Below are positions 41,403 through 49,690 of a DNA stretch of 64,000 nt, one piece after another. The translations under genes were made by a program, and so were the position numbers. How positions within the stretch are numbered: position 1 is the stretch's first letter; each line of letters begins with the position of its first letter. The notes beneath the pieces were generated by a model that saw only the letters and a list, made by a program, of their open reading frames with translations, did no database searches and was not told where the DNA came from. Source of the DNA: Corynebacterium lemuris (GTDB lineage: Bacteria > Actinomycetota > Actinomycetes > Mycobacteriales > Mycobacteriaceae); contig NZ_JANWTC010000001.1 of NCBI RefSeq assembly GCF_024919295.1, forward strand, positions 1 to 64,000, in the 5' to 3' direction.

Positions 41403-42734
41403 TTAAACCCCGCAGAAACGCCGCACCAGTGAGCGGTAGGCCTGCACCGTGAGGTCGAGGTCCTCCAGGTCCAGGTGTTCGTCGTGGGTGTGCAGCTGGG
41501 AGAAGACATCGCCGAGGGTGCGTTCGCGGGCGTGCAGCGCGAAGCCGTAACCGTTGCCGCCGAGACGCCGGCCGAAGCGCAGGTCGGAACCGCCGGCGGC
41601 GATGGTGGGCACGACCGGGACACCGGGGAAGAACTCGTCGAAGGTGGCCACCAGGGCCTCATAGAGCGGGCCCGAGGTGGGGGAGACGGTCGCCGGCTCC
41701 GAGATGAGGTGCTCGATACGGACCTGGTCGGCCATGTCGCCCAGGCCCTCGGTGAGGATCCGGTCCACGTCGTCCTGGCTGGTGCCCGGCAGGGGGCGGA
41801 TGTCCAGGTCGAGGGTGGCGGAGGAGGGCAGCACGTTGATGGCGGTACCGGCGCGCATGATCGTCTGGGAGATGGTCAGGCGCGACAGGGCGTGGGCGTA
41901 GCGTTTGAGGTCCTCGCCGAAGTACTCGAAGGCGGCCGGGTCGGTGCCGTTGAGAAGCGCGGTCTCGATCTCGGGGGAGAAACGGAAGGCGCGGACGAAG
42001 CCCTGCCACAGCGGGTCGCGGGAGACGGGGATGTCGATCTGCGAGATGCGCCGGGCGACCTCCGCCATCTTCACGATCGCGGAGTCCCGTCCGTAGGGGT
42101 TGGAGCCGTGGCCGGCGTCGCCGGAGACGTGCAGGCGGCGTTGCGCGGCACCCTTCTCACCGACGACGAGCACGAGGGCATCGGAACCGTCGGCGATGGG
42201 CAGGTGGGAACCACCGGTCTCGGAGACGGTGTTGCGCCAGGAGAAGGCCTCGGGGTGGTGCTCGGAGAGCCACTTCGCGCCGAGCCCGCCGCGGGCCTCC
42301 TCGTCGGCGACCCCCACGAAGGTGAGCGTCCCGGTGGGACGGCCGGTGCGGGCGGCGTCGCGAAGCACGGTGGCCATGGACGCGGTGATGAAGAGCATGT
42401 CCATCGCGCCGCGGCCGTAGACGCGGCCGTCGTGAATCTCGGCGGCGAAGGGGTCGACGGTCCAGCGCTCCCGGTCCACCGGCACGACATCGGTGTGGCC
42501 GAGGAAGGTCAACGGCTCGGCGTAGGGGTCGGTGCCGGGCAGGGTGACCACGATGCTCACGCGGCCCGGGGCGGACTCGTAACGGCTGATCTCCACTCCC
42601 GGCACGCCGTCGAAGAAGAGCTCGAGGGTGTCGGCGTTGTGCACCTCCTGGCCCGAGGCGGGGGTGAGGTCGTTGACGCAGGCGTTGCGGATGAGCGCAC
42701 GCAGCAGAGCGAGGGTTTCGTCGTAGAGGGACAT
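41403..42734 (-). CDS. M20-family metallopeptidase / deacylase
   Basis: The 443-residue protein has the M20 zinc site: FLGHTDVVPVD (His and Asp), GRGAMDM (bridging Asp), GVADEEARGG (catalytic Glu pair) and HARERTLGDVF near the end. The dimerisation domain (about 190-330) contains HVSGDAGHGSNPYG. The family includes dipeptidases, acetylornithine deacetylases and succinyl-diaminopimelate desuccinylases; this member is of the large M20 peptidase type. ATG 42734 is preferred over 42752 because GGAG lies at the right distance. Confidence 0.87.
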   Translation of the reverse strand: MSLYDETLALLRALIRNACVNDLTPASGQEVHNADTLELFFDGVPGVEISRYESAPGRVSIVVTLPGTDPYAEPLTFLGHTDVVPVDRERWTVDPFAAEIHDGRVYGRGAMDMLFITASMATVLRDAARTGRPTGTLTFVGVADEEARGGLGAKWLSEHHPEAFSWRNTVSETGGSHLPIADGSDALVLVVGEKGAAQRRLHVSGDAGHGSNPYGRDSAIVKMAEVARRISQIDIPVSRDPLWQGFVRAFRFSPEIETALLNGTDPAAFEYFGEDLKRYAHALSRLTISQTIMRAGTAINVLPSSATLDLDIRPLPGTSQDDVDRILTEGLGDMADQVRIEHLISEPATVSPTSGPLYEALVATFDEFFPGVPVVPTIAAGGSDLRFGRRLGGNGYGFALHARERTLGDVFSQLHTHDEHLDLEDLDLTVQAYRSLVRRFCGV

Positions 42735-42845
42735 GGACTCCAACCTATCCATTCGCTCGCCCGTGGCCGGGGATTGCGAGAGAACGGCAGGTCACGGATT
42801 GAGAAAATCAGGGCGACCGATAGGTTTCATCCGTAAGGTGGAGTC

Positions 42846-43931
42846 ATGAATACCCGGAACATCATCACTGCCTCAGACCCTGTCCGTCATGATGATCTCC
42901 GTGAGCTGGCCACGCGGCCCGGCCCCACGGTATCCATCGTGATCCCGACCCACCGTGGGGGCGCCGACACCCTCACCGACTCCCAGCGGCTGCGCCCGCT
43001 GCTCGAGCAGGCCCGCAAGGAACTCGCGGAACGCTACCCGGATGTCGACGCCGACTCGCTGCTCGCCCCCATCAATGCCCTCGCCGACTCCCGTCGTTTC
43101 TGGCAGGAGCAGGCTGACGGCCTGGCCGTCTACGCCTACCCGGGCGGTGGCCGCCGCTTCCGCACCGACCGGGATTTCGTGCCGACGGTGACCGTGGGCG
43201 ACCACCCCAACCTGCGCCCGATCCTGCCGCTGTTCACCGAGGACCAGGAGTTCCTGCTCCTGGCCGTCGGCCGCGACAAGGTCCGCCTCTTCGAGGGGGA
43301 CCGCGCGACGATCACGGAGCTGCCGCTGGGCGGTATCCCCGCCTCGGATGAGGAGGCCGAGGGTGTGTCCACCCGTGAGCCACAGCTCCAGCACCAGTCC
43401 TCGATCCATGCCGGTACCCACGGCCACGGTCCGCGGGACTACAACGTGCTCAATGGTTTCCTCCAGCAGGTGAGCAAGGCCGTGGAGGCCCGCTTCACCA
43501 ATGACCGCCGCCCGCTCATCCTGGCCACGCTCGAGGAGTACCGCGGCGCGCTGGCCGAGCACATGAAGACCATCAAGGTCATGGAGGAGGTCGTCCCCGG
43601 CTCCCCGAGCGAGCGCAGCCCGAAGCAGCTGCACGAGAAGGCCTGGCCGATCGCTGTCGAGGAGGGGCGTCGCCGCCATGCCGCCACTCTTGATCGTCTC
43701 GGTGAGGCGCTGGGCACCGGCCTCGCGACCAACGACACCAGCCTGATCGGCAGTGATGCTGCCACCGGTCGCGTGGACACCCTCGTCCTGGCTGAGCGTG
43801 CACTGACCGAGAATGCGCGTGCCGACGAGCTCGATGCCGCCATCGCCAACACCCTGGCCAACCGTGGCCGGATCGATGTGGTGACTGTGCTGCAGGGCAA
43901 CCACTCCTCGGGTGCGATCTTCCGCTACTGA
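42846..43931 (+). CDS. Bacterial archaeo-eukaryotic release factor (baeRF)-type protein
   Basis: The 361-residue protein resembles baeRF family 3: SIVIPTHRGGADTLTDSQRL at the start, FLLLAVGRDKVRLFEGD, HGPRDYNVLNGFLQQVSKAV, PLILATLEEYRGAL and a final GRIDVVTVLQGNHSSGAIFRY. These proteins share folds with eRF1/Pelota and are proposed to act on stalled ribosomes, but no biochemical role is established. AGGTGG precedes the ATG. Single-gene unit, ended by a symmetric hairpin. Confidence 0.72.
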   Translation: MNTRNIITASDPVRHDDLRELATRPGPTVSIVIPTHRGGADTLTDSQRLRPLLEQARKELAERYPDVDADSLLAPINALADSRRFWQEQADGLAVYAYPGGGRRFRTDRDFVPTVTVGDHPNLRPILPLFTEDQEFLLLAVGRDKVRLFEGDRATITELPLGGIPASDEEAEGVSTREPQLQHQSSIHAGTHGHGPRDYNVLNGFLQQVSKAVEARFTNDRRPLILATLEEYRGALAEHMKTIKVMEEVVPGSPSERSPKQLHEKAWPIAVEEGRRRHAATLDRLGEALGTGLATNDTSLIGSDAATGRVDTLVLAERALTENARADELDAAIANTLANRGRIDVVTVLQGNHSSGAIFRY

Positions 43932-43950
43932 CCCTTCACTCCCGACCACA

Positions 43951-43975
43951 CCCCCTTGAACATCGTTCAAGGGGG
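43951..43975. promoter_or_regulatory. 25-base perfect palindrome: terminator stem and BioQ-like operator
   Basis: The palindrome has C5/G5 outer arms and the core TGAAC-ATC-GTTCA (43957-43969). The core matches the biotin-gene repressor BioQ target (TGAAC-N3-GTTAC type). The strand also shows TTGAAC (43956-43961) as a -35 candidate, 19 bases before TATGCT (43981-43986). It can end the baeRF transcript and control bioB. Confidence 0.6.
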
Positions 43976-43995
43976 CGCGTTATGCTGGCCTCCGT

Positions 43996-44008
43996 TAAAC
44001 ACCGTTCA
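43996..44008. promoter_or_regulatory. Second BioQ-like operator upstream of bioB
   Basis: TAAAC-ACC-GTTCA repeats the same 13-base architecture, 39 bases after the first, and sits just upstream of the bioB Shine-Dalgarno (CAGGAG). Two spaced copies around the promoter fit cooperative repression by BioQ. Confidence 0.55.
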
Positions 44009-44024
44009 ATAACAGGAGCCAGAC

Positions 44025-45020
44025 ATGTCCGACATCCTCAACCGCGCCCGCCAGACCGTCCTGGAGCAGGGCGATGGCCTGACCGAGCCTGAACTGCTTG
44101 AGATTCTCGAGCTTGACGGCGCCCACCTCCCCGAGCTCCTCGAACTCGCCCACCAGGTCCGCCTGCGCTGGTGCGGTGAGGAGGTCGAGATCGAGGGCAT
44201 CATCTCGCTCAAGACCGGCGGCTGCCCCGAGGACTGCCACTTCTGCTCCCAGTCCGGGCTCTTCGAATCCCCGGTGCGCTCCGTCCAGCTCGACGTCGCC
44301 GAGCTCGTGGAGGCCGCCAAGCAGACCCAGAAGTCCGGCGCCACCGAATTCTGCATCGTCGCCGCGGTCAAGGGCCCGGACGAGCGCCTCATGGTCCAGC
44401 TCGAGGAGGCCATCGCCGCCGTCCGCGCCGAGGTGGACATCAACATCTCCGTCTCGGTGGGCATCCTCACCCGGGAACAGGTCGACCGCCTCAAGGCTGC
44501 CGGCGTCAAGCGCTACAACCACAACCTGGAGTCCGCCCGCTCCTTCTTCCCCCGCGTGGCCACCACCCACACCTGGGACGACCGCCACCGCACCCTGGAG
44601 ATGATCCGCGACGCCGGCATCGAGGTCTGCTCCGGTGGCATCCTCGGCATGGGCGAATCCCTGGCCCAGCGCGCCGAGTTCGCCGTCCAGCTCGCCGCTT
44701 TCGCCCCTGAGGAGGTCCCCATCAACTTCCTCGACCCGCGCCCCGGCACCCCCTTCGCCAACCGCCCGCTTATCGACGCCACCGAGGCCCTCAAGGCCAC
44801 CGCCATGCTGCGGCTGGCCATGCCGAAGACCACCCTCCGCTTCGGTGGCGGCCGCGAGCTCACCCTCGGTGATCTCGGCGTTGAGCAGGGCCTCAACGGC
44901 GGCGCGAACGCGCTGATCGTGGGCAACTACCTCACCACCCTGGGCCGCCCGCTGGAGCGCGACCTCGACATGCTCGAGGGTCTGCGCATCCCGATCAAGG
45001 CCGTCGGCCAGGTGATCTAG
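44025..45020 (+). CDS. bioB: Biotin synthase
   Basis: The 331-residue radical-SAM enzyme has the cluster motif C67-x3-C71-x2-C74 ([14 protein letters not shown]), [13 protein letters not shown] and the [2Fe-2S] region at [12 protein letters not shown]. It inserts sulfur into dethiobiotin. It is followed after one base by bsaP. Two BioQ-like repeats upstream predict biotin-responsive control. Confidence 0.95.
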   Translation: MSDILNRARQTVLEQGDGLTEPELLEILELDGAHLPELLELAHQVRLRWCGEEVEIEGIISLKTGGCPEDCHFCSQSGLFESPVRSVQLDVAELVEAAKQTQKSGATEFCIVAAVKGPDERLMVQLEEAIAAVRAEVDINISVSVGILTREQVDRLKAAGVKRYNHNLESARSFFPRVATTHTWDDRHRTLEMIRDAGIEVCSGGILGMGESLAQRAEFAVQLAAFAPEEVPINFLDPRPGTPFANRPLIDATEALKATAMLRLAMPKTTLRFGGGRELTLGDLGVEQGLNGGANALIVGNYLTTLGRPLERDLDMLEGLRIPIKAVGQVI

Positions 45021-45021
45021 G

Positions 45022-45261
45022 GTGGGCGAACTCGCTGCGGCGTGTGCGGCGGGGGAGGCCCCAGTCTTTCACCCCGACACCGGCGCACAGATCGGCGTCG
45101 ACGCGGAGCGCGTGCTCTCGATCGGTGCCGCCGCCGGACTCGAGCCCCCGCGCTGGTGCCAGCTCTGCGGACGAAGGATGAAAGTCCAGGTCAGACCTAC
45201 CGGCTGGCTGGCGGAATGCTCCCGGCACGGGGAGCTGGATTCGGTCCTCTTCGATCGCTGA
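45022..45261 (+). CDS. bsaP: Biotin synthase auxiliary protein
   Basis: The 79-residue protein has an N-terminal helix region and a C-terminal cysteine cluster: W45-C46-Q-L-C49-G, then C66-S-R-H69. This matches the BsaP pattern described for mycobacteria, where the small protein is needed for efficient biotin synthase turnover. GTG start one base after the bioB stop, so translation is coupled. The cluster probably binds an Fe-S centre or zinc. Confidence 0.85.
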   Translation: MGELAAACAAGEAPVFHPDTGAQIGVDAERVLSIGAAAGLEPPRWCQLCGRRMKVQVRPTGWLAECSRHGELDSVLFDR

Positions 45262-45306
45262 AGGATCAAGATCCGGTCACACCTGTGCTGGCCGGCGGCG
45301 TGGCGC

Positions 45307-45328
45307 TCCGACCGCGCGTACGGTCGGA
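45307..45328. promoter_or_regulatory. Hairpin/operator before the Rv0909-like gene
   Basis: TCCGACCG (45307-45314) and CGGTCGGA (45321-45328) are perfect arms around CGCGTA. It is about 30 bases before the ATG, so it may be an operator over the promoter or a leader hairpin; no T-run follows. Confidence 0.4.
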
Positions 45329-45358
45329 ATCACCAGCGATCAACGACCGGAAGGACCG

Positions 45359-45604
45359 ATGACAATGGGTTTCATGGATAAAGCCAAGGGCAAGGCGGGC
45401 GAGTTCCTCAAGGACGAGGGGAAGACCGACGCCCTCCTGGACAAGGCGGAGGAGCAGGCCACCAGGCGCCTCGGGGAGGACAAGGCCGGGCACATATCCG
45501 GGGTCCGCGACGCCGCGGACAAGCGGGTCGGCAGCGGGGATGACAACCGTGCCGACGCCGAGGCGGGCGATGACCCGCAGGCCGACCCGGGGCCGCGGAC
45601 CTAG
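45359..45604 (+). CDS. Rv0909-like small protein (putative antitoxin family)
   Basis: The 81-residue, highly charged protein begins GFMDKAKGKAGEFLKDEG and has Lys/Asp/Glu-rich helices, like the Rv0909 family (annotated as type II antitoxin in mycobacteria) and CsbD-like stress proteins. No toxin gene is adjacent, so a stress role is as likely. Shine-Dalgarno GGAAGGA precedes the ATG at 45359; ATG 45365 is an alternative. Confidence 0.6.
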   Translation: MTMGFMDKAKGKAGEFLKDEGKTDALLDKAEEQATRRLGEDKAGHISGVRDAADKRVGSGDDNRADAEAGDDPQADPGPRT

Positions 45605-45634
45605 AAACTACGGCTTTTTCGGGGTTTGGTCTGT

Positions 45635-46750
45635 CTAGCCCTGGAACGGCGGCAGCACTTTGTCCTCGACGAGACGGTCGAAGAGCTGCAGCAGGCGGGT
45701 CTCGGTGTCCAGGACATCGGCGAAGCCGGCCTGCTTCACCTTCACGGTGGAGGTGATGTTGTCGGCCTCGTGGTGGAAGAGGAAGTCGCCCACGCCCCAG
45801 CCGACGAGCTTGTCGAAGGGGGTGTCCACCAGGCCGTGGCGTTCGACGAGGCGTTCCCACACATGGGCGAGCTGAGGCATGGTCTCGGACAGGGACATCT
45901 GCTGCGTGGGGGCGTAGCCCATGCCGAAGTGCTCCGCGAAGCGCGGCCACAGCTGAGCCCAGCGGAACTGGTCGCCGTTGTTGACGTTGAAGACCTCGTT
46001 CTTCGCCTGTTCGGCGGAGCCGGCCCAGACGGTGGCGCGGGCCAGGAGCTCGGCGTCGGTGGTCTGGTAGAGGACCTCGTAGGCCCTGCGGGTGCCCGGG
46101 AAACGCATGGGCAGGCCAAGCTCCTTGGAGATCGCGGCGTAGATACCGATGACCAGCAGGAGGTTCATCGGGTTGCCGGTGGCGTATCCGGTGACACCCT
46201 CGGGGCGCAGCGCGGTGAAGGAGAAACCGCCCTCTTCCGCACGCTCGCGGAGGATGTCCTCCTGGGTGTCGTAGAAGTGCGGGGAGAGTAGGCGCGGATC
46301 GGATTCCTTGGCGGGGGTGTTGAAGAAGCCGAGGTGGTGGCCGTAGGCCTTGCCGCCCTGGTAGATCGTCACGTGGCGCAGGGGAACGCCGGCGTCCTGG
46401 AGGGCGTCGAGGGTGCTGATGAGCAGGGCGTCGTTGATCTCGATGAGCTCCGGGTCGGTCGGCTTCTCGATGTAGGCGCCGAAGACCAGGTGGGTGGTGT
46501 CCTTCAGGCCCTCGGTGGAGGAGATGAGCTCGGTCAGCGCCTCGGTGTCGAGGAGGTCGGCGCTGTGGTGGGTCCACTCGGCGTCGGCAAGCTCGCGACG
46601 GCTGATGCCGTGCACCGGCCAACCCAGCTGGCTGTACTGGCGGGCGGCGTAGCTGCCGATCAGGCCGCCGTCGCCGACGACGAGGACGGTGCCGTCGGGG
46701 GCGGGAAGTTCGGTGAGGCCGAGGCCGGGGGTGTTCTCAGTGAGAGTCAC
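45635..46750 (-). CDS. PRISE-like SDR oxidoreductase (progesterone 5-beta-reductase/iridoid synthase type)
   Basis: The 371-residue protein has an atypical SDR layout with NAD(P) motif VVGDGGLIGSYAARQ (about 24-38) and the PRISE-family NVNNGDQFRWAQLW segment. The family reduces activated C=C bonds of enones. The catalytic region reads TIYQGGKAYGHHLG. It is divergent from a MarR gene across a long palindrome, so an electrophilic or phenolic inducer is likely. The natural substrate is unknown. Confidence 0.82.
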   Translation of the reverse strand: MTLTENTPGLGLTELPAPDGTVLVVGDGGLIGSYAARQYSQLGWPVHGISRRELADAEWTHHSADLLDTEALTELISSTEGLKDTTHLVFGAYIEKPTDPELIEINDALLISTLDALQDAGVPLRHVTIYQGGKAYGHHLGFFNTPAKESDPRLLSPHFYDTQEDILRERAEEGGFSFTALRPEGVTGYATGNPMNLLLVIGIYAAISKELGLPMRFPGTRRAYEVLYQTTDAELLARATVWAGSAEQAKNEVFNVNNGDQFRWAQLWPRFAEHFGMGYAPTQQMSLSETMPQLAHVWERLVERHGLVDTPFDKLVGWGVGDFLFHHEADNITSTVKVKQAGFADVLDTETRLLQLFDRLVEDKVLPPFQG

Positions 46751-46782
46751 AGGGGCTCCTATGGGTTAAAAACTTGTTATGG

Positions 46783-46842
46783 CTTGACGTGTAAACCTCA
46801 CCCTAGGCGTCATGGCTTTACGCGTCAAGTTGACGTGTAAAG
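46783..46842. promoter_or_regulatory. MarR operator array with a 27-base palindrome
   Basis: CTTTACGCGTCAA (46816-46828), one G, then TTGACGTGTAAAG (46830-46842) form a palindrome with 12 of 13 matching pairs. A third half-site, CTTGACGTGTAAAC, lies at 46783-46796. The array fills the divergent region between the PRISE-type reductase and marR genes and would cover both promoters. Confidence 0.75.
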
Positions 46843-46850
46843 TCACTGCT

Positions 46851-47342
46851 ATGATGACAACCATGAACTCCCCTGACACCCCGCGCTGGCTGGACCCGAA
46901 GGAGATGGACACCTGGCTCTCCCTCTGGTCCGTCCTGGAATGGCTCCCCGGCCGCCTGGACGCGCAGCTGCGGGAGGATGCCGGCCTCTCCCTGGCCGAG
47001 TACAACGCCCTCTCCCAGATCTCCCAGACCCCGGATGCCTCCATCCGGCTCAGCGAGCTGGCGGTGGTGGCGAACATGAAGCTGCCGCACCTGTCCCGGG
47101 TGATCACCCGCCTGGAGAAGGCCGGCTGGGTCCGCCGCATCCCCGACCCCGCCGACGGCCGCTACACCCTCGCCCAGCTCACCGGTGACGGGATCGCAAA
47201 GGTGGCCGAGGCTGCCCCCGGGCATGTCGAGGCGGTGCGGCGCTACGTCTTCGACCATCTGTCCCCGGAACAGGTGGACGCCCTCGGGGAGGTGACGGCC
47301 AGCATCGTCGAGGCTGTCGACGCCCCGGGGCTGGCACGCTGA
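46851..47342 (+). CDS. MarR-family regulator of the PRISE-type reductase
   Basis: The 163-residue protein has a MarR winged helix (about 38-105: SLAEYNALSQISQTPDASIRLSELAVVANMKLPHLSRVITRLEKAGWVRR split over helix and wing). The start is placed at ATG 46851 because the palindrome ends at 46842; further ATGs at 46854 and 46863 are possible and a leaderless transcript is plausible. It should repress itself and the divergent reductase. Confidence 0.83.
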   Translation: MMTTMNSPDTPRWLDPKEMDTWLSLWSVLEWLPGRLDAQLREDAGLSLAEYNALSQISQTPDASIRLSELAVVANMKLPHLSRVITRLEKAGWVRRIPDPADGRYTLAQLTGDGIAKVAEAAPGHVEAVRRYVFDHLSPEQVDALGEVTASIVEAVDAPGLAR

Positions 47343-47360
47343 TTCCCGTAGCCTGGGCAC

Positions 47361-47532
47361 ATGGCACAGCTCCCGGTTTTCGGCACCGAGACGGAAACCG
47401 CCTATGCCGACCTGGCCGTCCACATCATGGACGGAGGATCCGCAACGTCAGGTCGCCGGCGGTGTATACCTGTTTGCGGATGCGGCGTGTGCGGTGGCCT
47501 ACGTGGAGAAGCACGTTGCCCGCCTCATCTAA
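47361..47532 (+). pseudogene. Remnant of a YdhR-type small monooxygenase gene
   Basis: One frame opens at ATG 47361 with MAQLPVF, a plausible family start. The family's C-terminal part continues in another frame: WTEDPQRQVAGGVYLFADA from 47428, ending KHVARLI at the TAA at 47530. The middle of a normal gene of about 100 codons is missing and the frames do not join, so an internal deletion and frame loss are likely. It lies between marR and the DUF4334 gene. Confidence 0.6.
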
Positions 47533-47569
47533 CACTCGGTGCTGGAGCGCTGAGCCTGCAGGATCCCTC

Positions 47570-48112
47570 ATGACGGCCGAACTCATCACTGAGCTGGAAC
47601 GCGGGGTGACTCAGTCCCGTGCGCTGGAGATCTTCGACTCCCTGGCCGCCGTGGCCGTGGGGGAGATGTCCGGCCGCTGGACTGGTTCTGAGGTGCCCAC
47701 CGGCAACCCTCTCGACGGGTTGTTGGGGGCCTACGGCTGGCACGGTAAGCGCTTCGCCTCCGCGGAAAAGGTGGACCCGCTTATCTTCGGCCGCGACGGT
47801 TCACTGTTCGCGGTGAACCCGGCCCTGTTGCCCGTCGGTCTGGCGCTCGCCTTCCCCCGCCTCGCGCGGAACCCGGTGGTCGCCGCCGTCGCCCGGCGGG
47901 TATTGCCCCTGCTGCGGACCCGCCGGCCCCGGGCGCGGCTGCGCGTGATGGAATACCGCGGGGCACCCACTGCGACGATGATCTACGACGCCCAGCCCAT
48001 CAACGACCATTTCCGTCGCCTCGACGGTGACACCCTCCTCGGCGTGATGGACCTGCGCGGCCTCGCCGAGCCCTTCTTCTTCCTGCTGCGCCGTGAGGGC
48101 CCCGCCGCCTAA
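47570..48112 (+). CDS. DUF4334 / GXWXG-motif protein
   Basis: The 180-residue protein has the GXWXG motif (MSGRWTGSEVPTGNPLDGLLGAYGWHGKRF, about 33-62 in two parts) and a C-terminal DUF4334 region (LRVMEYRGAPTATMIYDAQPINDHFR). The family has no established function; it looks like a small ligand-binding barrel. The ATG at 47570 lies 37 bases after the pseudogene stop. Its stop overlaps the convergent SSADH stop by 4 bases. Confidence 0.78.
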   Translation: MTAELITELERGVTQSRALEIFDSLAAVAVGEMSGRWTGSEVPTGNPLDGLLGAYGWHGKRFASAEKVDPLIFGRDGSLFAVNPALLPVGLALAFPRLARNPVVAAVARRVLPLLRTRRPRARLRVMEYRGAPTATMIYDAQPINDHFRRLDGDTLLGVMDLRGLAEPFFFLLRREGPAA

Positions 48113-49587
48113 CGCAACAACGCCCGCCCGTAGCGCAGGGCCGTGGACACCACCTGGGCGTAGCGCTCCCGCGGCACACCCGACGAGCCGCTGAGCGCCA
48201 CGCCGCGCTGGACCGCGACGGTGCGCGCCTCGGTGTACTTGAGCAGGCCGCTATCACCGTGGCGCCGGCCCACGCCGGACTGGCCCCAGCCGCCCATGGG
48301 TGCGTCGAGGGAGGCCCAGGCGGCGGCGAAACCCTCGTTGATGTTCACTGTGCCCACCTTCAACCGGGAGGCCACCCGCCGGGCCTCCGCCACGTCACCC
48401 CACACCGAGGCGTTGAGGCCGTAGGGCGATTCGTTTGCCCTGGCCACGGCCTCATCAACGCTGTCCACAATGGTCAGCGCCACGACTGGGCCGAAGGTCT
48501 CCTCGCCGAAGAGGTGGGCATCGGTGGGTACGTCCGTGAGGATGGTGGGGGAGTAGAAGGCGGGGCCGAGTTCATCGAGGGCCCGCCCGCCCGTCAGCAG
48601 GGTGGCGCCGCGGGAGAGGGCGTCGCTGACAAGCTCTTCGACCTGGAGGCGATGCTCCGGGGAGATGAGCGAACCCATGTCGGTGCTCCATTCGTGGCCC
48701 GGGCCGATGCGCATTGCCTCGGTGGCCTCGACGAAGGCGGGGATGAAGTCATCTGCGATGTCGCGGTGCACGTAGATCCGCTCGATGGAGATGCACAGCT
48801 GGCCGGAGTTGGCGAAGCAGGCCGCGACGGCCCCGCGGGCGGTGCGCGCCACATCCGCCGAGGGCAGGACGATGAGCGGGTTCTTGCCGCCGAGCTCGGC
48901 GGAGAAGCCGATGAGCCGCTGACCGGCGATGGCACCCAGCTCCCGGCCCACGGCGGTGGAACCGGTGAACATGAGGTAATCGCATTCCCGGGCGATGGTG
49001 TCACCGACGACCGGACCGGTGCCGGTGAGCACCTGCAGCACATCATCGGGCAGTCCCGCCTCAGCCAGGAGGTCGGCGGCGAGCAGGGCAGTGAACGGCG
49101 TCTTCTCATCCGGTTTGAGCACGACGGCGTTGCCGGCGAGCAGGGCGGGGATGGCGTCGGAAAGCGCCAGCGAGAGGGGGTAGTTCCACGGCGCGATGAT
49201 GCCCACCACGCCGACGGGGGCACGTTCGACGTGGGTGCGCGTGAGCAGCGGCACCGCACCCCGGACCTGGCGCGGGCGGAGCAGGCGTGGGGCGGCGTGG
49301 GCGTAGTGGCGGGCGGTGACGGCGACGTCGAGAACCTCGTCGAAGGCGCTGCCGCGGTTCTTGCCCGTCTCGTCCTGGATGATGTCCAGGAATTCGGCCT
49401 GCCGTTCCAGCAGCAGATCATGCAGGCGCAGCATGATCTGTTTGCGTTGCGACACCGGTGTGGTGGACCAGGACTGCTGGGCGAGGCGGGCACGGGAGAA
49501 GGCGTCGCGGGTGGCGGCGGGGGAGTGGGCCGGGACATCACCGATGTGGGATCCGGTGACCGGGCAGGTGACGGTCAACGTGGTCAT
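48109..49587 (-). CDS. gabD2: Succinate-semialdehyde dehydrogenase-like aldehyde dehydrogenase
   Basis: The 492-residue protein has all ALDH residues: APWNYPLSLALS (Asn), FTGSTAVGRELG (cofactor loop), ELGGKNPLIV (Glu) and NSGQLCISIERIYV (nucleophilic Cys). The GQLCISIER context fits the actinobacterial GabD2 group of NADP-dependent SSADHs. The ATG at 49587 follows GGAAGATGG. The ring-cleavage operon at 3.9 kb has its own ALDH, so this one probably serves GABA or general semialdehyde metabolism. Confidence 0.87.
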   Translation of the reverse strand: MTTLTVTCPVTGSHIGDVPAHSPAATRDAFSRARLAQQSWSTTPVSQRKQIMLRLHDLLLERQAEFLDIIQDETGKNRGSAFDEVLDVAVTARHYAHAAPRLLRPRQVRGAVPLLTRTHVERAPVGVVGIIAPWNYPLSLALSDAIPALLAGNAVVLKPDEKTPFTALLAADLLAEAGLPDDVLQVLTGTGPVVGDTIARECDYLMFTGSTAVGRELGAIAGQRLIGFSAELGGKNPLIVLPSADVARTARGAVAACFANSGQLCISIERIYVHRDIADDFIPAFVEATEAMRIGPGHEWSTDMGSLISPEHRLQVEELVSDALSRGATLLTGGRALDELGPAFYSPTILTDVPTDAHLFGEETFGPVVALTIVDSVDEAVARANESPYGLNASVWGDVAEARRVASRLKVGTVNINEGFAAAWASLDAPMGGWGQSGVGRRHGDSGLLKYTEARTVAVQRGVALSGSSGVPRERYAQVVSTALRYGRALLR

Positions 49588-49690
49588 GAATCCATCTTCC
49601 ATGCGGTGGCCGTGGCTTGCTACCCCTCCAGAAACTCACCGGCCGTCATACACTCCGTGCCCGCGCGGCGCGGAGCGTCGATGGAGCGGA

